Source: Bartonella harrusi (GTDB lineage Bacteria > Pseudomonadota > Alphaproteobacteria > Rhizobiales > Rhizobiaceae). Taken from it: 64,000 bases of DNA. This document shows positions 1 to 10,620 of this stretch, piece by piece; the first letter of the stretch is position 1, and every line of letters starts with the position of its first letter. Both the position numbers and the translations under genes were made by a program. Under the pieces are notes generated by a model. The model did no database searches. It saw only the letters and a program-made list of their open reading frames with translations, and had not been told where the DNA came from. Where the stretch lies: the NCBI RefSeq assembly GCF_024297065.1, contig NZ_CP101114.1, positions 496,001 through 560,000 on the forward strand. The letters are read 5' to 3'.

Positions 1-1028
1 AACTCGTTTTTGATGGAGGCTCTTTTGCGTTAAATGGGCAAGGCAAAATGGTTTTTCAAATGAAACATTTTGAAAGCCATATTGCTCTCACGCATTGGCA
101 ACGGAAAACGACAGAATGGCAATGTATTTCTGGTCCAAATGAAAATCTTCTCAGTGGGTTAGCTGCTGATTATCAAGCCTGTGTTTTGGGTTTGAGAGAT
201 TATGTTAATAAAAACCGCTTTAAAGATGTTATTCTTGGCCTTTCGGGAGGAATTGATTCAGCTCTTTGTACAACTATAGCGGTGGATGCTCTTGGTGCTG
301 AGAGAGTTCGCACTGTAATGATGCCCTATCATTATACTTCACAAGAATCATTAAAAGATGCTAAGGAGTGTGCGCGTCTTTTAGGATGTCATTATGAAGT
401 AGTCCCGATTGTGCAACCTGTTGAAGCTTTTTTGAAGACAATGGCGCCTGTTTTTGTAGGATTATCTCCTGATATTACAGAAGAAAATCTTCAAAGTCGT
501 GTACGCGGCACCATCTTGATGGCGCTTTCCAATAAATTTGGCTCCATGGTGGTAACAACAGGCAATAAGTCAGAAATGGCTGTAGGATATGCAACACTTT
601 ATGGTGATATGAATGGGGGATTTAATCCCCTTAAAGATATTTATAAAATGCAGGTTTATGCATTAGCAGAGTGGCGCAATAAAAACCACTTGCAAAATTT
701 TAAAGGACCAGAAGGAATTGTCATTCCCCTCAATGTTATAGAAAAGGCACCTTCCGCAGAACTTCGGGAAAATCAAAAAGATGAAGATTCTCTTCCTCCT
801 TATCCTGTTTTGGATGATATCTTGCAATCTCTTGTAGAAAATGACATGAGTGTTTGTGATATTGTAAAACGGGGGTATTTACGGGAAACAGTTGAGAAAA
901 TTGAACAGCTTCTTTATGGTGCAGAATATAAAAGACGACAATCGGCTCCTGGTGTAAAAATCAGTCACAAGAACTTCGGTCGTGATCGTCGTTATCCTAT
1001 TGTCAATCGTTTTCGCGATAAAAATTGA
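1..1028 (+). CDS. nadE: Glutamine-dependent NAD(+) synthetase, 3' part
   Basis: Last step of NAD synthesis: ATP-dependent amidation of deamido-NAD, with ammonia released from glutamine. The frame is open at the left edge (first full codon at base 3), so the gene starts outside the window. The first residues visible (LVFDGGSFALNGQGK) look like the end of the N-terminal nitrilase-type glutaminase domain. What follows is the synthetase domain, with the PP-loop SGGIDS at bases 243-260 that binds ATP, and the conserved TTGNKSEMAVGYATLYGD segment. About 342 codons are visible. The family is usually near 550 residues, so roughly 200 N-terminal residues are missing. gltX follows 12 bases downstream on the same strand, so the two may be co-transcribed. 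Family assignment is secure; the absent glutaminase part is inferred from the short visible stretch. Confidence 0.95.
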   Translation, partial: LVFDGGSFALNGQGKMVFQMKHFESHIALTHWQRKTTEWQCISGPNENLLSGLAADYQACVLGLRDYVNKNRFKDVILGLSGGIDSALCTTIAVDALGAERVRTVMMPYHYTSQESLKDAKECARLLGCHYEVVPIVQPVEAFLKTMAPVFVGLSPDITEENLQSRVRGTILMALSNKFGSMVVTTGNKSEMAVGYATLYGDMNGGFNPLKDIYKMQVYALAEWRNKNHLQNFKGPEGIVIPLNVIEKAPSAELRENQKDEDSLPPYPVLDDILQSLVENDMSVCDIVKRGYLRETVEKIEQLLYGAEYKRRQSAPGVKISHKNFGRDRRYPIVNRFRDKN

Positions 1029-1040
1029 GTATTATTTTTT

Positions 1041-2420
1041 ATGATAAAAGTTCGTTTTGCCCCCTCTCCAACAGGTTATATTCACATTGGTAATATTCGT
1101 ATTGCCTTGTTCAACTGGCTTTATGCGCAAGCGCATAAAGGAGCCTTTATTTTACGCTATGATGATACAGATGTTGAACGCTCTAAACAGGAATATATTG
1201 ATGCTATTGCCGTTGATCTTGAATGGCTTGGTATTCAACCAGATGAAATTTATCATCAATCCAAGCGGTTTAGCCGATATGATGAAGTTGCAAAAATACT
1301 CAAACAACGCGGCCTTCTTTATCCCTGTTATGAGACTGCTGAAGAATTAGATCGGCGTCGTAAAATCCAACTTTCACGCAAATTGCCTCCTATTTACAAT
1401 CGTGCTGCATTGAAATTGACATCAGAAGATAAAGAAGCTTTTGAATCGCAAGGACGTAAGCCGCATTGGCGTTTTCTTCTCCCTAATTTTGAAGATAATC
1501 CTTTACAAACAAAGCGAACAGAAATTTGCTGGGATGATGCAGTAAAAGGAAAGCAGACAATTGATTTATCCTCTCTTTCAGATCCTGTTTTAATTCGTGA
1601 AGATGGAAGCTACCTTTATACATTACCCTCTGTCGTTGATGATATCGATATGGCTGTGACACATATTATTCGTGGAGATGATCATATTACAAATACAGGT
1701 GCTCAGATCGCTCTTTTTAAAGCTCTCAATGCAGAATTACCAGTTTTTGGTCATATTAATTTATTGGCTACAATTTTAGGAAAAGGGTTTTCAAAACGGA
1801 ATAATGATCTTTCTATTCGTTCTCTACGAGAAGAAGGATTTGAATCTATAGTTGTTCAATGCCTTGCTGTTTTGATTGGGACATCGCAAAATGTGCATCC
1901 CTATCGTCATCAAGAAGCGCTTTTAGAGCATTTTAATCTTCAAGAGACATCACGATCGGTTGCTAAATTTGATATTGCTGATCTTTTAACCTTGAATAGT
2001 CATCTTGTTCATGAGCTAACCTATGAGGAGGTTAAAACGCGGCTTCAAAGTCTTTCTATTGATGGAGAAAAGGCGGAGTGTTTTTGGAAGGTGATAAGGG
2101 GCAATATTAACAAAGTAAATGATGCTGTTTTGTGGTGGAAAGTCATTCATGATGAACCAAGCTTTGATATGGTGGCTCTTGAGGATCGCACATTTGTTCA
2201 TCAGTCAGGCGATTTTTTGCCTAAAGGTGCATTGAATGATGAAAGTTGGAAAGTTTGGACAAGCGTATTAAAAGAAAAAACAGGACGTAGCGGGAAAGCT
2301 CTGTTTATGCCATTGCGTCAAGCCCTTACCGGGATGGACCATGGACCTGAAATGGGGAAGTTTTTACCACTCTTGGGACGTGAGAAGATAATAGAAAGAT
2401 TGATGCGTCAAGGGGAGTAA
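1041..2420 (+). CDS. gltX: Glutamyl-tRNA synthetase
   Basis: Charges tRNA with glutamate in the cytoplasm; class I aminoacyl-tRNA synthetase. The signature PSPTGYIHIGNIR near residues 9-20 contains the HIGH-type motif (HIGN). A KMSKS-type loop is seen as GKGFSKRNND near residue 250. At 459 residues the length is normal for the discriminating/non-discriminating GltX family. Alphaproteobacteria often carry two gltX copies, one of which charges tRNA-Gln for later amidation. Which copy this is cannot be told from the window. The ATG at 1041 lies 12 bases after nadE with no strong Shine-Dalgarno sequence, which suggests translation after nadE. Confidence 0.95.
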   Translation: MIKVRFAPSPTGYIHIGNIRIALFNWLYAQAHKGAFILRYDDTDVERSKQEYIDAIAVDLEWLGIQPDEIYHQSKRFSRYDEVAKILKQRGLLYPCYETAEELDRRRKIQLSRKLPPIYNRAALKLTSEDKEAFESQGRKPHWRFLLPNFEDNPLQTKRTEICWDDAVKGKQTIDLSSLSDPVLIREDGSYLYTLPSVVDDIDMAVTHIIRGDDHITNTGAQIALFKALNAELPVFGHINLLATILGKGFSKRNNDLSIRSLREEGFESIVVQCLAVLIGTSQNVHPYRHQEALLEHFNLQETSRSVAKFDIADLLTLNSHLVHELTYEEVKTRLQSLSIDGEKAECFWKVIRGNINKVNDAVLWWKVIHDEPSFDMVALEDRTFVHQSGDFLPKGALNDESWKVWTSVLKEKTGRSGKALFMPLRQALTGMDHGPEMGKFLPLLGREKIIERLMRQGE

Positions 2421-2480
2421 AACAGCATTTTCAGAGCATTTTGTTTGTTTCTTGTTCTATCAGGATAGCGAATTTCTAGC

Positions 2481-3884
2481 CTAATTACGGATTTTTATGA
2501 GCATAAACGCTGGGATATCATCACCAAATCCAAGCAAAGAGGAGGCTTTGTTTTTCCGAGGGCGATGTTGTGCAGACGGTTGTGTTTTATTATTTACAGT
2601 TTGGATGTAATCCAGCTTATCGCCTTGCAAGGACTTTTTTGTTTGAACAGTACGCTCTTTAGGAGCCATTTTTTTTGCTAATTTTGGCGATTTTTTCTTT
2701 AAGATGATTTCGTCTTCTAGATCATCGGTCGTTAAAGTAGAGAGATCTCCATTAAGCCATTCAATTTTTTCATTGCTCATTTCTTCAATAGCACTGATAT
2801 ATTTTTGGTCATCCTTTGTGACAATTGTGAAAGCTTTTCCGCTACGATTTGCACGTCCTGTACGACCAATTCGATGAATGTAATCTTCGGCATGTGTAGG
2901 AACGTCATAGTTGAAAACATGACTTACCGCTGGGATATCGAGTCCACGGGCAGCAACATCAGAAGCAACCAGAAGTTTAATTTTATTATTTTTAAAATCA
3001 TTGAGTGTATTTGTACGTGAATATTGATCCATATCCCCATGTAGTGCGCCTACACTAAAATGATGTCTGATGAGAGATCTAAACAGTTCAGAAATATCTC
3101 TTTTTCGATTACAAAAAATAATAGCATTTTTGAGCGCATCACCTTCATTGTGAATAAGTTCTCGTAAAACGGCTCTTTTATCCCATGATTTATTCCCAGA
3201 TTTGACGAGCCGCTGTGTAATCGTGGAAGCGGTTGAGGATGCTTTCGTCACTTCAACAGAGACAGGAGAATGGAGAAATTGCTTTGTTAGTTTGGTAATT
3301 TCTGGTGACATTGTTGCGGAAAAGAACAAAGTTTGACGCGTAAAAGGGGTGAGTTTACAGATCCGTTCAATATCTGGAATAAACCCCATATCCAACATGC
3401 GATCAGCTTCATCAATAACAAGAATTTCAACACCCATCATAAGCAGTTTGCCGCGCTCAAAATGATCAAGCAGGCGCCCTGGTGTTGCTATAAGAACATC
3501 AGCTCCTCGTTCAAGTTTACGGTCTTGGTGTTCAAAAGAAACGCCACCAATCAAAAGGGCCACATTTAAACGATGGTTTATTCCGTATTTATCGAAGTTT
3601 TCTTCAACTTGGGCTGCTAGTTCTCGTGTTGGTTCTAATACAAGAGTCCGAGGCATTCGCGCTCTTGCACGACCTTTTTCAAGGAGTGTGAGCATAGGTA
3701 AAACGAAAGAAGCTGTTTTTCCCGTACCTGTTTGAGCGATTCCTAAAACATCTTTTCTTTGAAGGACATGGGGGATTGTTCCACTCTGAATAGGTGTTGG
3801 AACTGTATATCCTGCAGATTTTACTGCTTTAATAACTTTTGCGGACAGACCTAAATCATCAAAACTGTTTAAAGGTGGTATCAT
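2481..3884 (-). CDS. rhlE: DEAD-box ATP-dependent RNA helicase, RhlE-like
   Basis: ATP-dependent RNA unwinding, likely in ribosome assembly or RNA turnover. The motifs appear in the standard order: Q motif (SFDDLGLS with PTPIQ), Walker A AQTGTGKT, Ia PTRELAAQ, motif II DEAD, motif III SAT, and in the C-terminal RecA-like domain ARGLDIP and HRIGRTGR. After about residue 370 comes a lysine-rich tail of about 95 residues that is probably disordered and RNA-binding. Length 467 residues fits RhlE. It is convergent with gltX and stands alone. The subfamily name rests on overall motif pattern only, so another DEAD-box paralog is possible. Confidence 0.9.
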   Translation of the reverse strand: MIPPLNSFDDLGLSAKVIKAVKSAGYTVPTPIQSGTIPHVLQRKDVLGIAQTGTGKTASFVLPMLTLLEKGRARARMPRTLVLEPTRELAAQVEENFDKYGINHRLNVALLIGGVSFEHQDRKLERGADVLIATPGRLLDHFERGKLLMMGVEILVIDEADRMLDMGFIPDIERICKLTPFTRQTLFFSATMSPEITKLTKQFLHSPVSVEVTKASSTASTITQRLVKSGNKSWDKRAVLRELIHNEGDALKNAIIFCNRKRDISELFRSLIRHHFSVGALHGDMDQYSRTNTLNDFKNNKIKLLVASDVAARGLDIPAVSHVFNYDVPTHAEDYIHRIGRTGRANRSGKAFTIVTKDDQKYISAIEEMSNEKIEWLNGDLSTLTTDDLEDEIILKKKSPKLAKKMAPKERTVQTKKSLQGDKLDYIQTVNNKTQPSAQHRPRKNKASSLLGFGDDIPAFMLIKIRN

Positions 3885-4032
3885 TTTTCTATCAATTGCT
3901 CTGCGATTTTAGTTTCGCTATCCAAACTATTCGTAAGATTAAGTAACTTTACACTCTTTTAGAGAGCTAAGGGACCTTCAAAAAAAAGTCAACTATAACA
4001 GTCATATTCCTATAGAAGTCATAATACAATAA

Positions 4033-4806
4033 TTAATAGCGAAATTGTTCTGATAAAATCCGTTCATCCCATGAATGGTTAGAGTCAAAAAGGATTGAGG
4101 CTGTTACTTCTGTTGCTGTTGAAATAGTAACTGAATGGACAGATTTAACTTCAACATTATCGGCAGCAGCATTTACTGGGCGTTTTTCGGGTTCGAGCAT
4201 ATCAAAGCGTATTATTACTGTATTTGGTAGCAGTGCTCCGTGCCAGCGCCGAGGACGAAAGGGACTAACGGGAGTAAGTGCCATAAGTGGTGCCATGAGA
4301 GGTAAAATAGGCCCTTGTGCTGATAAATTATAGGCTGTAGATCCTGCTGGTGTCGCAACGAGGACACCATCGCAACTTAATTGCTCCATGCGTACATTGT
4401 TATCAATACTAATACGAATTTTCGCTGCTTGATAAGATTGACGAAAAAGGGAAACTTCATTGATTGCGAGCGCTTCAATAGTTGCTTGACATTCATCTTT
4501 TGCAATCATGCGTAGGGGATGAATTTCCTTTTTATATGCGGCAGCAATACGATTTGGCAATTTTTGTTCATGGAATTCATTCATAAGAAATCCTACAGAA
4601 CCTTGATTCATGCCGTAAATAGGCTTTCTAGTATTCATCACATCCCGTACTGTTTGCAACATTGTTCCATCACCGCCGATTGCAACAATAACGTCAGCTT
4701 CTTCTAAAGAAAAATGACCATAAATAGAAATTAATTTATGAGTAGCTTTGATGGCTTCCTCAGTTTCAGAAGAAATAAAATGGAAGCGCTTTGGTAATGT
4801 CATCAT
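4033..4806 (-). CDS. nadK: NAD kinase
   Basis: Phosphorylates NAD to NADP using ATP or polyphosphate; cytoplasmic. The diagnostic glycine-rich motif VAIGGDGTMLQTVRD is near residue 50, and the second conserved block (SCDGVLVATPAGSTAYNLSAQGPI) follows near residue 145. The 257-residue length matches the short alphaproteobacterial form. Two consecutive ATGs begin the frame, so the start could be 4806 or 4803. With nadE at the left edge, two NAD(P) genes fall within 5 kb, but they are on opposite strands with the helicase and gltX between, so they do not form an operon. Confidence 0.95.
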   Translation of the reverse strand: MMTLPKRFHFISSETEEAIKATHKLISIYGHFSLEEADVIVAIGGDGTMLQTVRDVMNTRKPIYGMNQGSVGFLMNEFHEQKLPNRIAAAYKKEIHPLRMIAKDECQATIEALAINEVSLFRQSYQAAKIRISIDNNVRMEQLSCDGVLVATPAGSTAYNLSAQGPILPLMAPLMALTPVSPFRPRRWHGALLPNTVIIRFDMLEPEKRPVNAAADNVEVKSVHSVTISTATEVTASILFDSNHSWDERILSEQFRY

Positions 4807-5062
4807 TGAAAAGTATCCTGATATTCACAATTTATTTTTTAGCCTATTTGAGGGAAGTTTTGAAGCTGTATATAAAAACTGTTTTCATAAGAAAAAGGAT
4901 TATATACTGAAAAGTCATTTGTTTAAGGTAAATATAGAGCAGATATGACGAAAAGATTTTAGAGTGATATAAATAAATCATAAACAGGTGTTTTTTTAAG
5001 AACGTAATTCATTGTTGAAGCTGAGAGTATGATCGGCTAAAAGATCACTTATTTAGTTTTAA

Positions 5063-5139
<77 letters not shown>

Positions 5140-6250
5140 AACTTTTCAATTGCATCTTGCATTATTTTTATAACAATGTTGTCTAACAAAGATGAAGCTA
5201 TTTTTATTAAATGGTGATTGGAGATTCTTATGAGTTATGGAGAGAATAACCAAATAATTTTAGGACAATAAAGTTGTTTTCTATTTGTTCATCCTTTGTT
5301 GAGTACTTTTAATATTAAGAGAGAGGGAGACGCAATGGAAAAACTTATCACGTAGAGTCTTTTTATCTTGTTTCTAAAGAAGAGATTAAAATTTAAAAAC
5401 TATATTTAATGTCTTCACTTCTTCCTATAAATCAAGGAGAGGCGTTTTTATTATCCTTTTAAGAGAGTCTTTCATAGAAATTATTTATAAAACGATATTG
5501 AGTTATATGCTTCATATTATTATTTTTCATGAGTTCATTGAAATAATGACAAGAGTAATGATATTATAAAAAGTTATGTTAAAAAGAATCTATATATGCT
5601 TTTCATTTACATATTTTTTGTAAAATCTGTCGTGCGTATTTAATCTATCTATAATACACTTCAATAACATTGATACAATAAGAATGATATCAATACTTAA
5701 ATATGTACCATATGTGGTATTTTCATTATCATAAATGCTTATTGAGATAATATATGAGTATGAATATCTATTGTTTATTAAGAAAAATATCTTTAAATAT
5801 TGATATATAATATATCAATATTTATATTTTATGAATAATTTATTTTAAATTAAATATTTAATTATAATTTAAATAATATTTGTATTATGTATAAATACAG
5901 TATAATTTTTTCTTGATCTTATCAAAGAAAATTTACTATTTTTATTATCTTGAGAGGGAATGTATGACACAAAAAATCCATAACAAAATTCTCTAACAGC
6001 GAATAAAACGGACTCTCCTTTAATCCTAGGAAAGGATGTGTAAAGGGTTTTCTAATAAAATAGCGCTTAAAAAGGCAATGATTAATCTTACTGTTCATAT
6101 GTTCAAGAATGAGCAGGATTTGTTTATCTGGCAGATTTTTAATCTTTCTAAAGAGAAACTATCCCTTTTTTGTTTGATAGAAAATTTAACAATGCTAAGT
6201 GCTATGATATAAGCAAGTATTATGATGTAAGTAAATTAAGAAAGTAAATT
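5140..6250. other. AT-rich gene-poor spacer between tRNA-Arg and hutH
   Basis: About 1.1 kb with no convincing reading frame on either strand. It is strongly AT-rich, especially 5640-5960 with long A/T runs. A short frame opens at 5335 behind a purine-rich stretch but stops after six codons. No tRNA, terminator or recognisable remnant was found. The hutH promoter is presumably in the last 200 bases, but no clear -35/-10 pair can be defended. Confidence 0.7.
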
Positions 6251-7789
6251 ATGACTATTTTACTAAATCCTGGTAAAGTAACGCTTAGCGATCTTGAGGC
6301 TATTTATTTTAATGGTGAAGTAAGTAAGCTTCATAGTGATACGCACTTGCCTATCAGGAAGGGAGCAGAGCGCATTGCTGAAATTGCTGCTGGAAATAAA
6401 CCAGTTTATGGGATCAATACTGGTTTTGGCAAATTGGCTTCGATTAGAATTGATGCAAACGATGTAACGCTTTTACAAAGAAATCTTATTTTATCACATT
6501 GTTGTGGTGTAGGAGAACCTTTAGCTGAAAATATTGTGCGTTTGATAATGACTTTAAAGCTTCTTTCTTTAGGACGCGGTGCTTCTGGTGTTCGTTTAGA
6601 GTTGGTACATTTATTAGAAAATATGCTTGCCAAAGGTGTTATTCCTGTCATTCCTGAAAAGGGATCTGTTGGTGCATCAGGTGATCTTGCGCCACTTGCG
6701 CACATGGCTGCTGTTATGATGGGAGAGGGAGAAGCATTCTTTCAAAATATTCGTATGAGTGGAGCATCTGCTTTAAAAAAAGCAGGGTTGTCTCCTATTG
6801 TTTTAGAAGCAAAAGAAGGACTCGCTCTTATCAATGGTACGCAAACATCAACAGCACTTGCTCTTGCAGGTCTTTTTCATAGTCACAGAGCATTGTGTGG
6901 TGGCCTTCTTTCTGGGGCATTGACAACAGATGCTATTATGGGGTCAACAGCACCCTTTCACCCTGATATCCATATTTTACGAGGACATTATGGGCAGATT
7001 GCTGTATCACAAACATTAGAAAATCTTTTAGAGGATTCAGAAATTCGGGTTGCACATTTGCATGATGATAATCGTGTACAGGATCCTTACTGTGTACGTT
7101 GTCAACCACAGGTTATGGGGGCATGTTTTGATCTTCTTATCGCAGCAGCAAAAACACTCATTATTGAAGCGAATGCAGTGACAGATAATCCATTAATTTT
7201 AAGCAATGGTGAGGTTGTATCGGGTGGAAATTTTCATGCTGAACCTGTAGCATTTGCTGCTGATCAGATCGCTCTTGCATTATGTGAAATAGGTTCCATT
7301 TCTCAAAGACGTATTGCTCTTATGGTTGATCCAGCAGTTTCCCATGGACTTCCAGCTTTTTTAGCACAAAATGCAGGTCTTAATTCAGGTTTTATGATTG
7401 CTGAAGTAACAGCAGCTGCTTTAATGTCTGAAAATAAACAAATGGCACATCCTGCTTCGGTGGATTCAACACCAACTTCAGCAAATCAGGAGGATCACGT
7501 TTCAATGGCTTGCCATGGTGCTCGTCGATTATTAGCAATGAGTGAGAATCTTTTTACTATTGTTGGTATTGAAACACTTATTGCAGCACAAGGAATTGAA
7601 TATCGTTCCCCTTTGAAAACAAGCTCTTTCTTGCAATCTGTTATAGACTATCTACGTAAAAATATTGCCCCTCTTAAGGGAGATCGTTATATGGCTCCAG
7701 ATCTTCATAAGGGACACATACTTGTGCGTGAAGGGCAATTGTTGTCCATTTTATCCCAAATAATTTTTCCATCACTACAACCCAAATAA
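6251..7789 (+). CDS. hutH: Histidine ammonia-lyase (histidase)
   Basis: Deaminates L-histidine to urocanate and ammonia; cytoplasmic homotetramer with an MIO cofactor formed from an Ala-Ser-Gly triad. That triad is present at residues 142-144 ([14 protein letters not shown]). The early block [11 protein letters not shown] and the NGTQ block further on (near residue 195) also match the family. Length 512 residues is normal. Position 142-144 and the length separate it from most phenylalanine ammonia-lyases. No hutU, hutI, hutG or hutC lies in the window, so the next steps are either elsewhere or absent. A predicted amino-acid permease follows on the same strand 1.35 kb downstream. The ribosome-binding site is weak. 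Confidence 0.95.
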   Translation: MTILLNPGKVTLSDLEAIYFNGEVSKLHSDTHLPIRKGAERIAEIAAGNKPVYGINTGFGKLASIRIDANDVTLLQRNLILSHCCGVGEPLAENIVRLIMTLKLLSLGRGASGVRLELVHLLENMLAKGVIPVIPEKGSVGASGDLAPLAHMAAVMMGEGEAFFQNIRMSGASALKKAGLSPIVLEAKEGLALINGTQTSTALALAGLFHSHRALCGGLLSGALTTDAIMGSTAPFHPDIHILRGHYGQIAVSQTLENLLEDSEIRVAHLHDDNRVQDPYCVRCQPQVMGACFDLLIAAAKTLIIEANAVTDNPLILSNGEVVSGGNFHAEPVAFAADQIALALCEIGSISQRRIALMVDPAVSHGLPAFLAQNAGLNSGFMIAEVTAAALMSENKQMAHPASVDSTPTSANQEDHVSMACHGARRLLAMSENLFTIVGIETLIAAQGIEYRSPLKTSSFLQSVIDYLRKNIAPLKGDRYMAPDLHKGHILVREGQLLSILSQIIFPSLQPK

Positions 7790-9140
7790 TATTTATTCTG
7801 ATATCAATAAAAAAGAAGTGACGTTTGATTCTTAGATTGTTCTAGAGAAAATTTAGAGAATATATAATATATTCAAAATCTTAAATAAATATAGGCTCAT
7901 TTATTTCCTAGTATGTTTTGGGTACTTTTATCCAATTGTCTTCTTCATGGTAATTTTATTTATCCGTACAAGTTTATGAAAGATAACATTTTAGAAGATG
8001 ATTTTTGTATTTTTATTACATAACAGATAAATTAAAATATTATATATTGTTATTTTAATATATTTTTTGTCATTATACAAATTATATCATATTAATTTTC
8101 ATTAAATAAATTCTATATTTTATAACATTTATTTTTTTCACAAATAATGGAAATTAATGCGAGTCTCTGGAAACACAGATCTAAAGAGAGTCTTTTCATT
8201 GCTATGGTTGTCCAAGAGAAAGATGCGCTTCAGGAAAAAAATATAAATGTTTTTAATATTTCAAGTCAAAATGCTAGAGAACAGAATAGATGTATTTTCA
8301 AGACAAAAAAGGTTATTTTTACTGCAATAGTTCTTTTTTTAAGAAAGTACGTGCTTAAAAACTGTTAGAGTTTTGAATAAATGAGCTGGAGCTACATTTT
8401 ATCAAACCTTTGAAAATTGGCGAGATTCACTTTATCATTGGTGAGATGGTGTAAGGTATTAAAGATTATTTTGTGCATTATTGTATATGATTCTTGTGTA
8501 TTACGAGTAAAATAATGATAGAGAATTTGCTTAAGATCATAATAATTAGCTTATTCACTCTCAAAATAGTGCAGTAAAAATTTTTAAAATTTTATTTGAA
8601 TAAAATGAATAGAAAGTATAGAAATTGATATTACACGTATTACAATATTTTTTTGCAACAAAATAAAAAATATAAAATAAATGAGAAAAATCATGATTGT
8701 AAAAACGTTTTGATTTGTCAAGATAATTTATTATTTTGTATCTTCATGATAGCTACGGTTACCGTATGATTCTTTCACTTTAAATCTGTTCATATTGAGA
8801 TAATCAAAACCATCCCTTTACTATTATATGGGATTGGCATGCGGATAAAGAGATAAAGATGCTTTATTGTCTCGATGTAAAAGCTATCGCACAATTGGGA
8901 GTTAATAGATATAATGATAGTGTTGGCTTATTACGTAGAATGATAAAAATTTTAAGTTATAAAAAAGCTAAATAATTCAAAATAAAATTATTTTTTTATT
9001 TTCTATGATAGAGTGTGCGGTTAGCTATTGTTCAATGTTTTTAAAAAATATATTCGTGAGAAAAACATGAAGTTTTATTTATACGAAATGGATATTTGTG
9101 GTATGGATTTTAGTCAAAATTTCAGTGAAGAAGGAAAAAA
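7790..9140. other. AT-rich spacer between hutH and the permease gene
   Basis: About 1.35 kb with little coding potential. Two weak frames were seen on the plus strand. One at 8147-8368 has 73 codons, is lysine-rich, has no Shine-Dalgarno sequence and resembles nothing known to me. The other at 8859-8975 has 38 codons with a protein-like composition (YCLDVKAIAQLGVNRY). Neither is strong enough to call a gene; both could be relics. The last 20 bases hold AAGGA before the permease ATG. Confidence 0.6.
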
Positions 9141-10529
9141 ATGGTAACGAATGAACTGAAACGAGGGATGAATAAGCGCCAAGTTATTTTTTTAGCTCTT
9201 GGTTCGGCTATTGGAACAGGCCTTTTTTATGGGTCTGCACAAGCGATTAAGCTTGCTGGTCCAAGTGTTTTGATTGCTTATTGCATTTCTGGTTTAGCAA
9301 TTTTTATGGTTATGCGAGCCCTCGGTGAAATGATCATTCATAATCCATTGCCAGGTTCTTTTGCTCGTTATGCTGCAAATTACATATCACCATTGGCTGG
9401 TTTTTTAACGGGGTGGACATACGTATTCGAGATGATTCTTGTTGGTTTAGCTGATATCACAGCTTTTGCGACTTATATGGGGTTTTGGTATCCTCATGTT
9501 GCACCTTGGATATGGGCGCTTAGCATTACACTCCTCATTACAGCGATTAATTTGGCAGCGGTAGAAGTTTATGGTGAACTAGAGTTTTGGTTGTCTTCTA
9601 TTAAAATTATTGCGATCATTGCGATGATTGTTTGGGGGATAGCAATTATTGTGTGTGGTTGGAATACAAGTGTAAATTCCCCTGCTGTTGGTCTTCATAA
9701 TTTGTGGAAAAATGGTGGTATTTTTTCCAATGGCTGGTTTGGTTTTTTAGCTTGTTTTAGTGTTGTCGTCTTTGCTTTTGGTGGCATAGAAATCATTGGG
9801 ATGTCCGTGATGGAAGTACAAAATCCTTATCAAACGATTTCAAAAGCAATTAATTCTACTCCAGTGCGCATTTTACTATTTTATATTATGACTTTGACTA
9901 TTTTAATGTCCCTTTATCCTTGGAATAAAATTGGTTTTATGAACAGTCCGTTTGTTTCAATTTTTGAAAGTCTTGGGATTTCATATGCAGCGAACATTTT
10001 GAATATTGTTGTTGTTACAGCGGCTATTTCAGCGATGAATAGTGGGATGTATGGTGCTTGTCGTATGATACATGGGCTATCGCAAGAAGGGTATGCTTTG
10101 AAAAAATTTCAATATTTATCAAAAAACGGTATACCAATTTTTGTTATCTTACTAATCTTCATTATTTTCCTCCTTGGTGTTGTCCTTAATTATTTTTATC
10201 ATGAGGGGCTATTTTTTCTTATTGCAGCGATGGCAACATTTGCAACAGTTTTTGTTTGGATGATGATTTTACTTTCGCAAATTTTTATGCGTCTCAAAAT
10301 GTCTAAAGAAGCGCAAAGTAGTTTAAAATTTCCAATTCCATTTTGGCCCATAGGACCGATTTTTTCTATTTTATTTATGATTTTTATTTTTATATTATTG
10401 TGTTTTTTTGACGATACGCGGCCAGTTTTGATTGTCGGTGTGAGCTGGATTATTTGGCTTATTGTTTGTTTCTATGCACTTAAACTTTATAATTTGAAGA
10501 AAAAGCAAGTTGCACTAAAATACGAGTAA
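9141..10529 (+). CDS. Amino-acid permease, AAT family (possible histidine permease)
   Basis: Inner-membrane secondary transporter of the amino acid-polyamine-organocation superfamily. The N-terminal signature is clear: LGSAIGTGLFYGSAQAI (first membrane helix with the unwound G-S/A-G-T-G substrate loop) followed by LAGPSVLIAYCISG. About 12 hydrophobic helices can be traced over 462 residues, the usual length. ATG 9141 has an AAGGA ribosome-binding site six bases upstream. It resembles ProY/HutT/AnsP-type carriers, whose substrate cannot be read from sequence. Proximity to hutH on the same strand suggests histidine, which is an inference. An alternative is proline or another neutral amino acid. 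Confidence 0.85.
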   Translation: MVTNELKRGMNKRQVIFLALGSAIGTGLFYGSAQAIKLAGPSVLIAYCISGLAIFMVMRALGEMIIHNPLPGSFARYAANYISPLAGFLTGWTYVFEMILVGLADITAFATYMGFWYPHVAPWIWALSITLLITAINLAAVEVYGELEFWLSSIKIIAIIAMIVWGIAIIVCGWNTSVNSPAVGLHNLWKNGGIFSNGWFGFLACFSVVVFAFGGIEIIGMSVMEVQNPYQTISKAINSTPVRILLFYIMTLTILMSLYPWNKIGFMNSPFVSIFESLGISYAANILNIVVVTAAISAMNSGMYGACRMIHGLSQEGYALKKFQYLSKNGIPIFVILLIFIIFLLGVVLNYFYHEGLFFLIAAMATFATVFVWMMILLSQIFMRLKMSKEAQSSLKFPIPFWPIGPIFSILFMIFIFILLCFFDDTRPVLIVGVSWIIWLIVCFYALKLYNLKKKQVALKYE

Positions 10530-10620
10530 GAATTAAGTTAGGAAAAATAGCCAATACTTTTATGGGGAAAAGACGTTTAATAATTATCCTTATAGACTAG
10601 GAAATTTTTTTGTTGTCCTT

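Noticed and set aside
5015-5046. Promoter of tRNA-Arg (TTGAAG with a -10-like element)
   Set aside because: The -10 part is too degenerate to claim.
8147-8368. 73-codon plus-strand frame
   Set aside because: No ribosome-binding site, no recognised similarity, lies in AT-rich DNA where such frames arise by chance.
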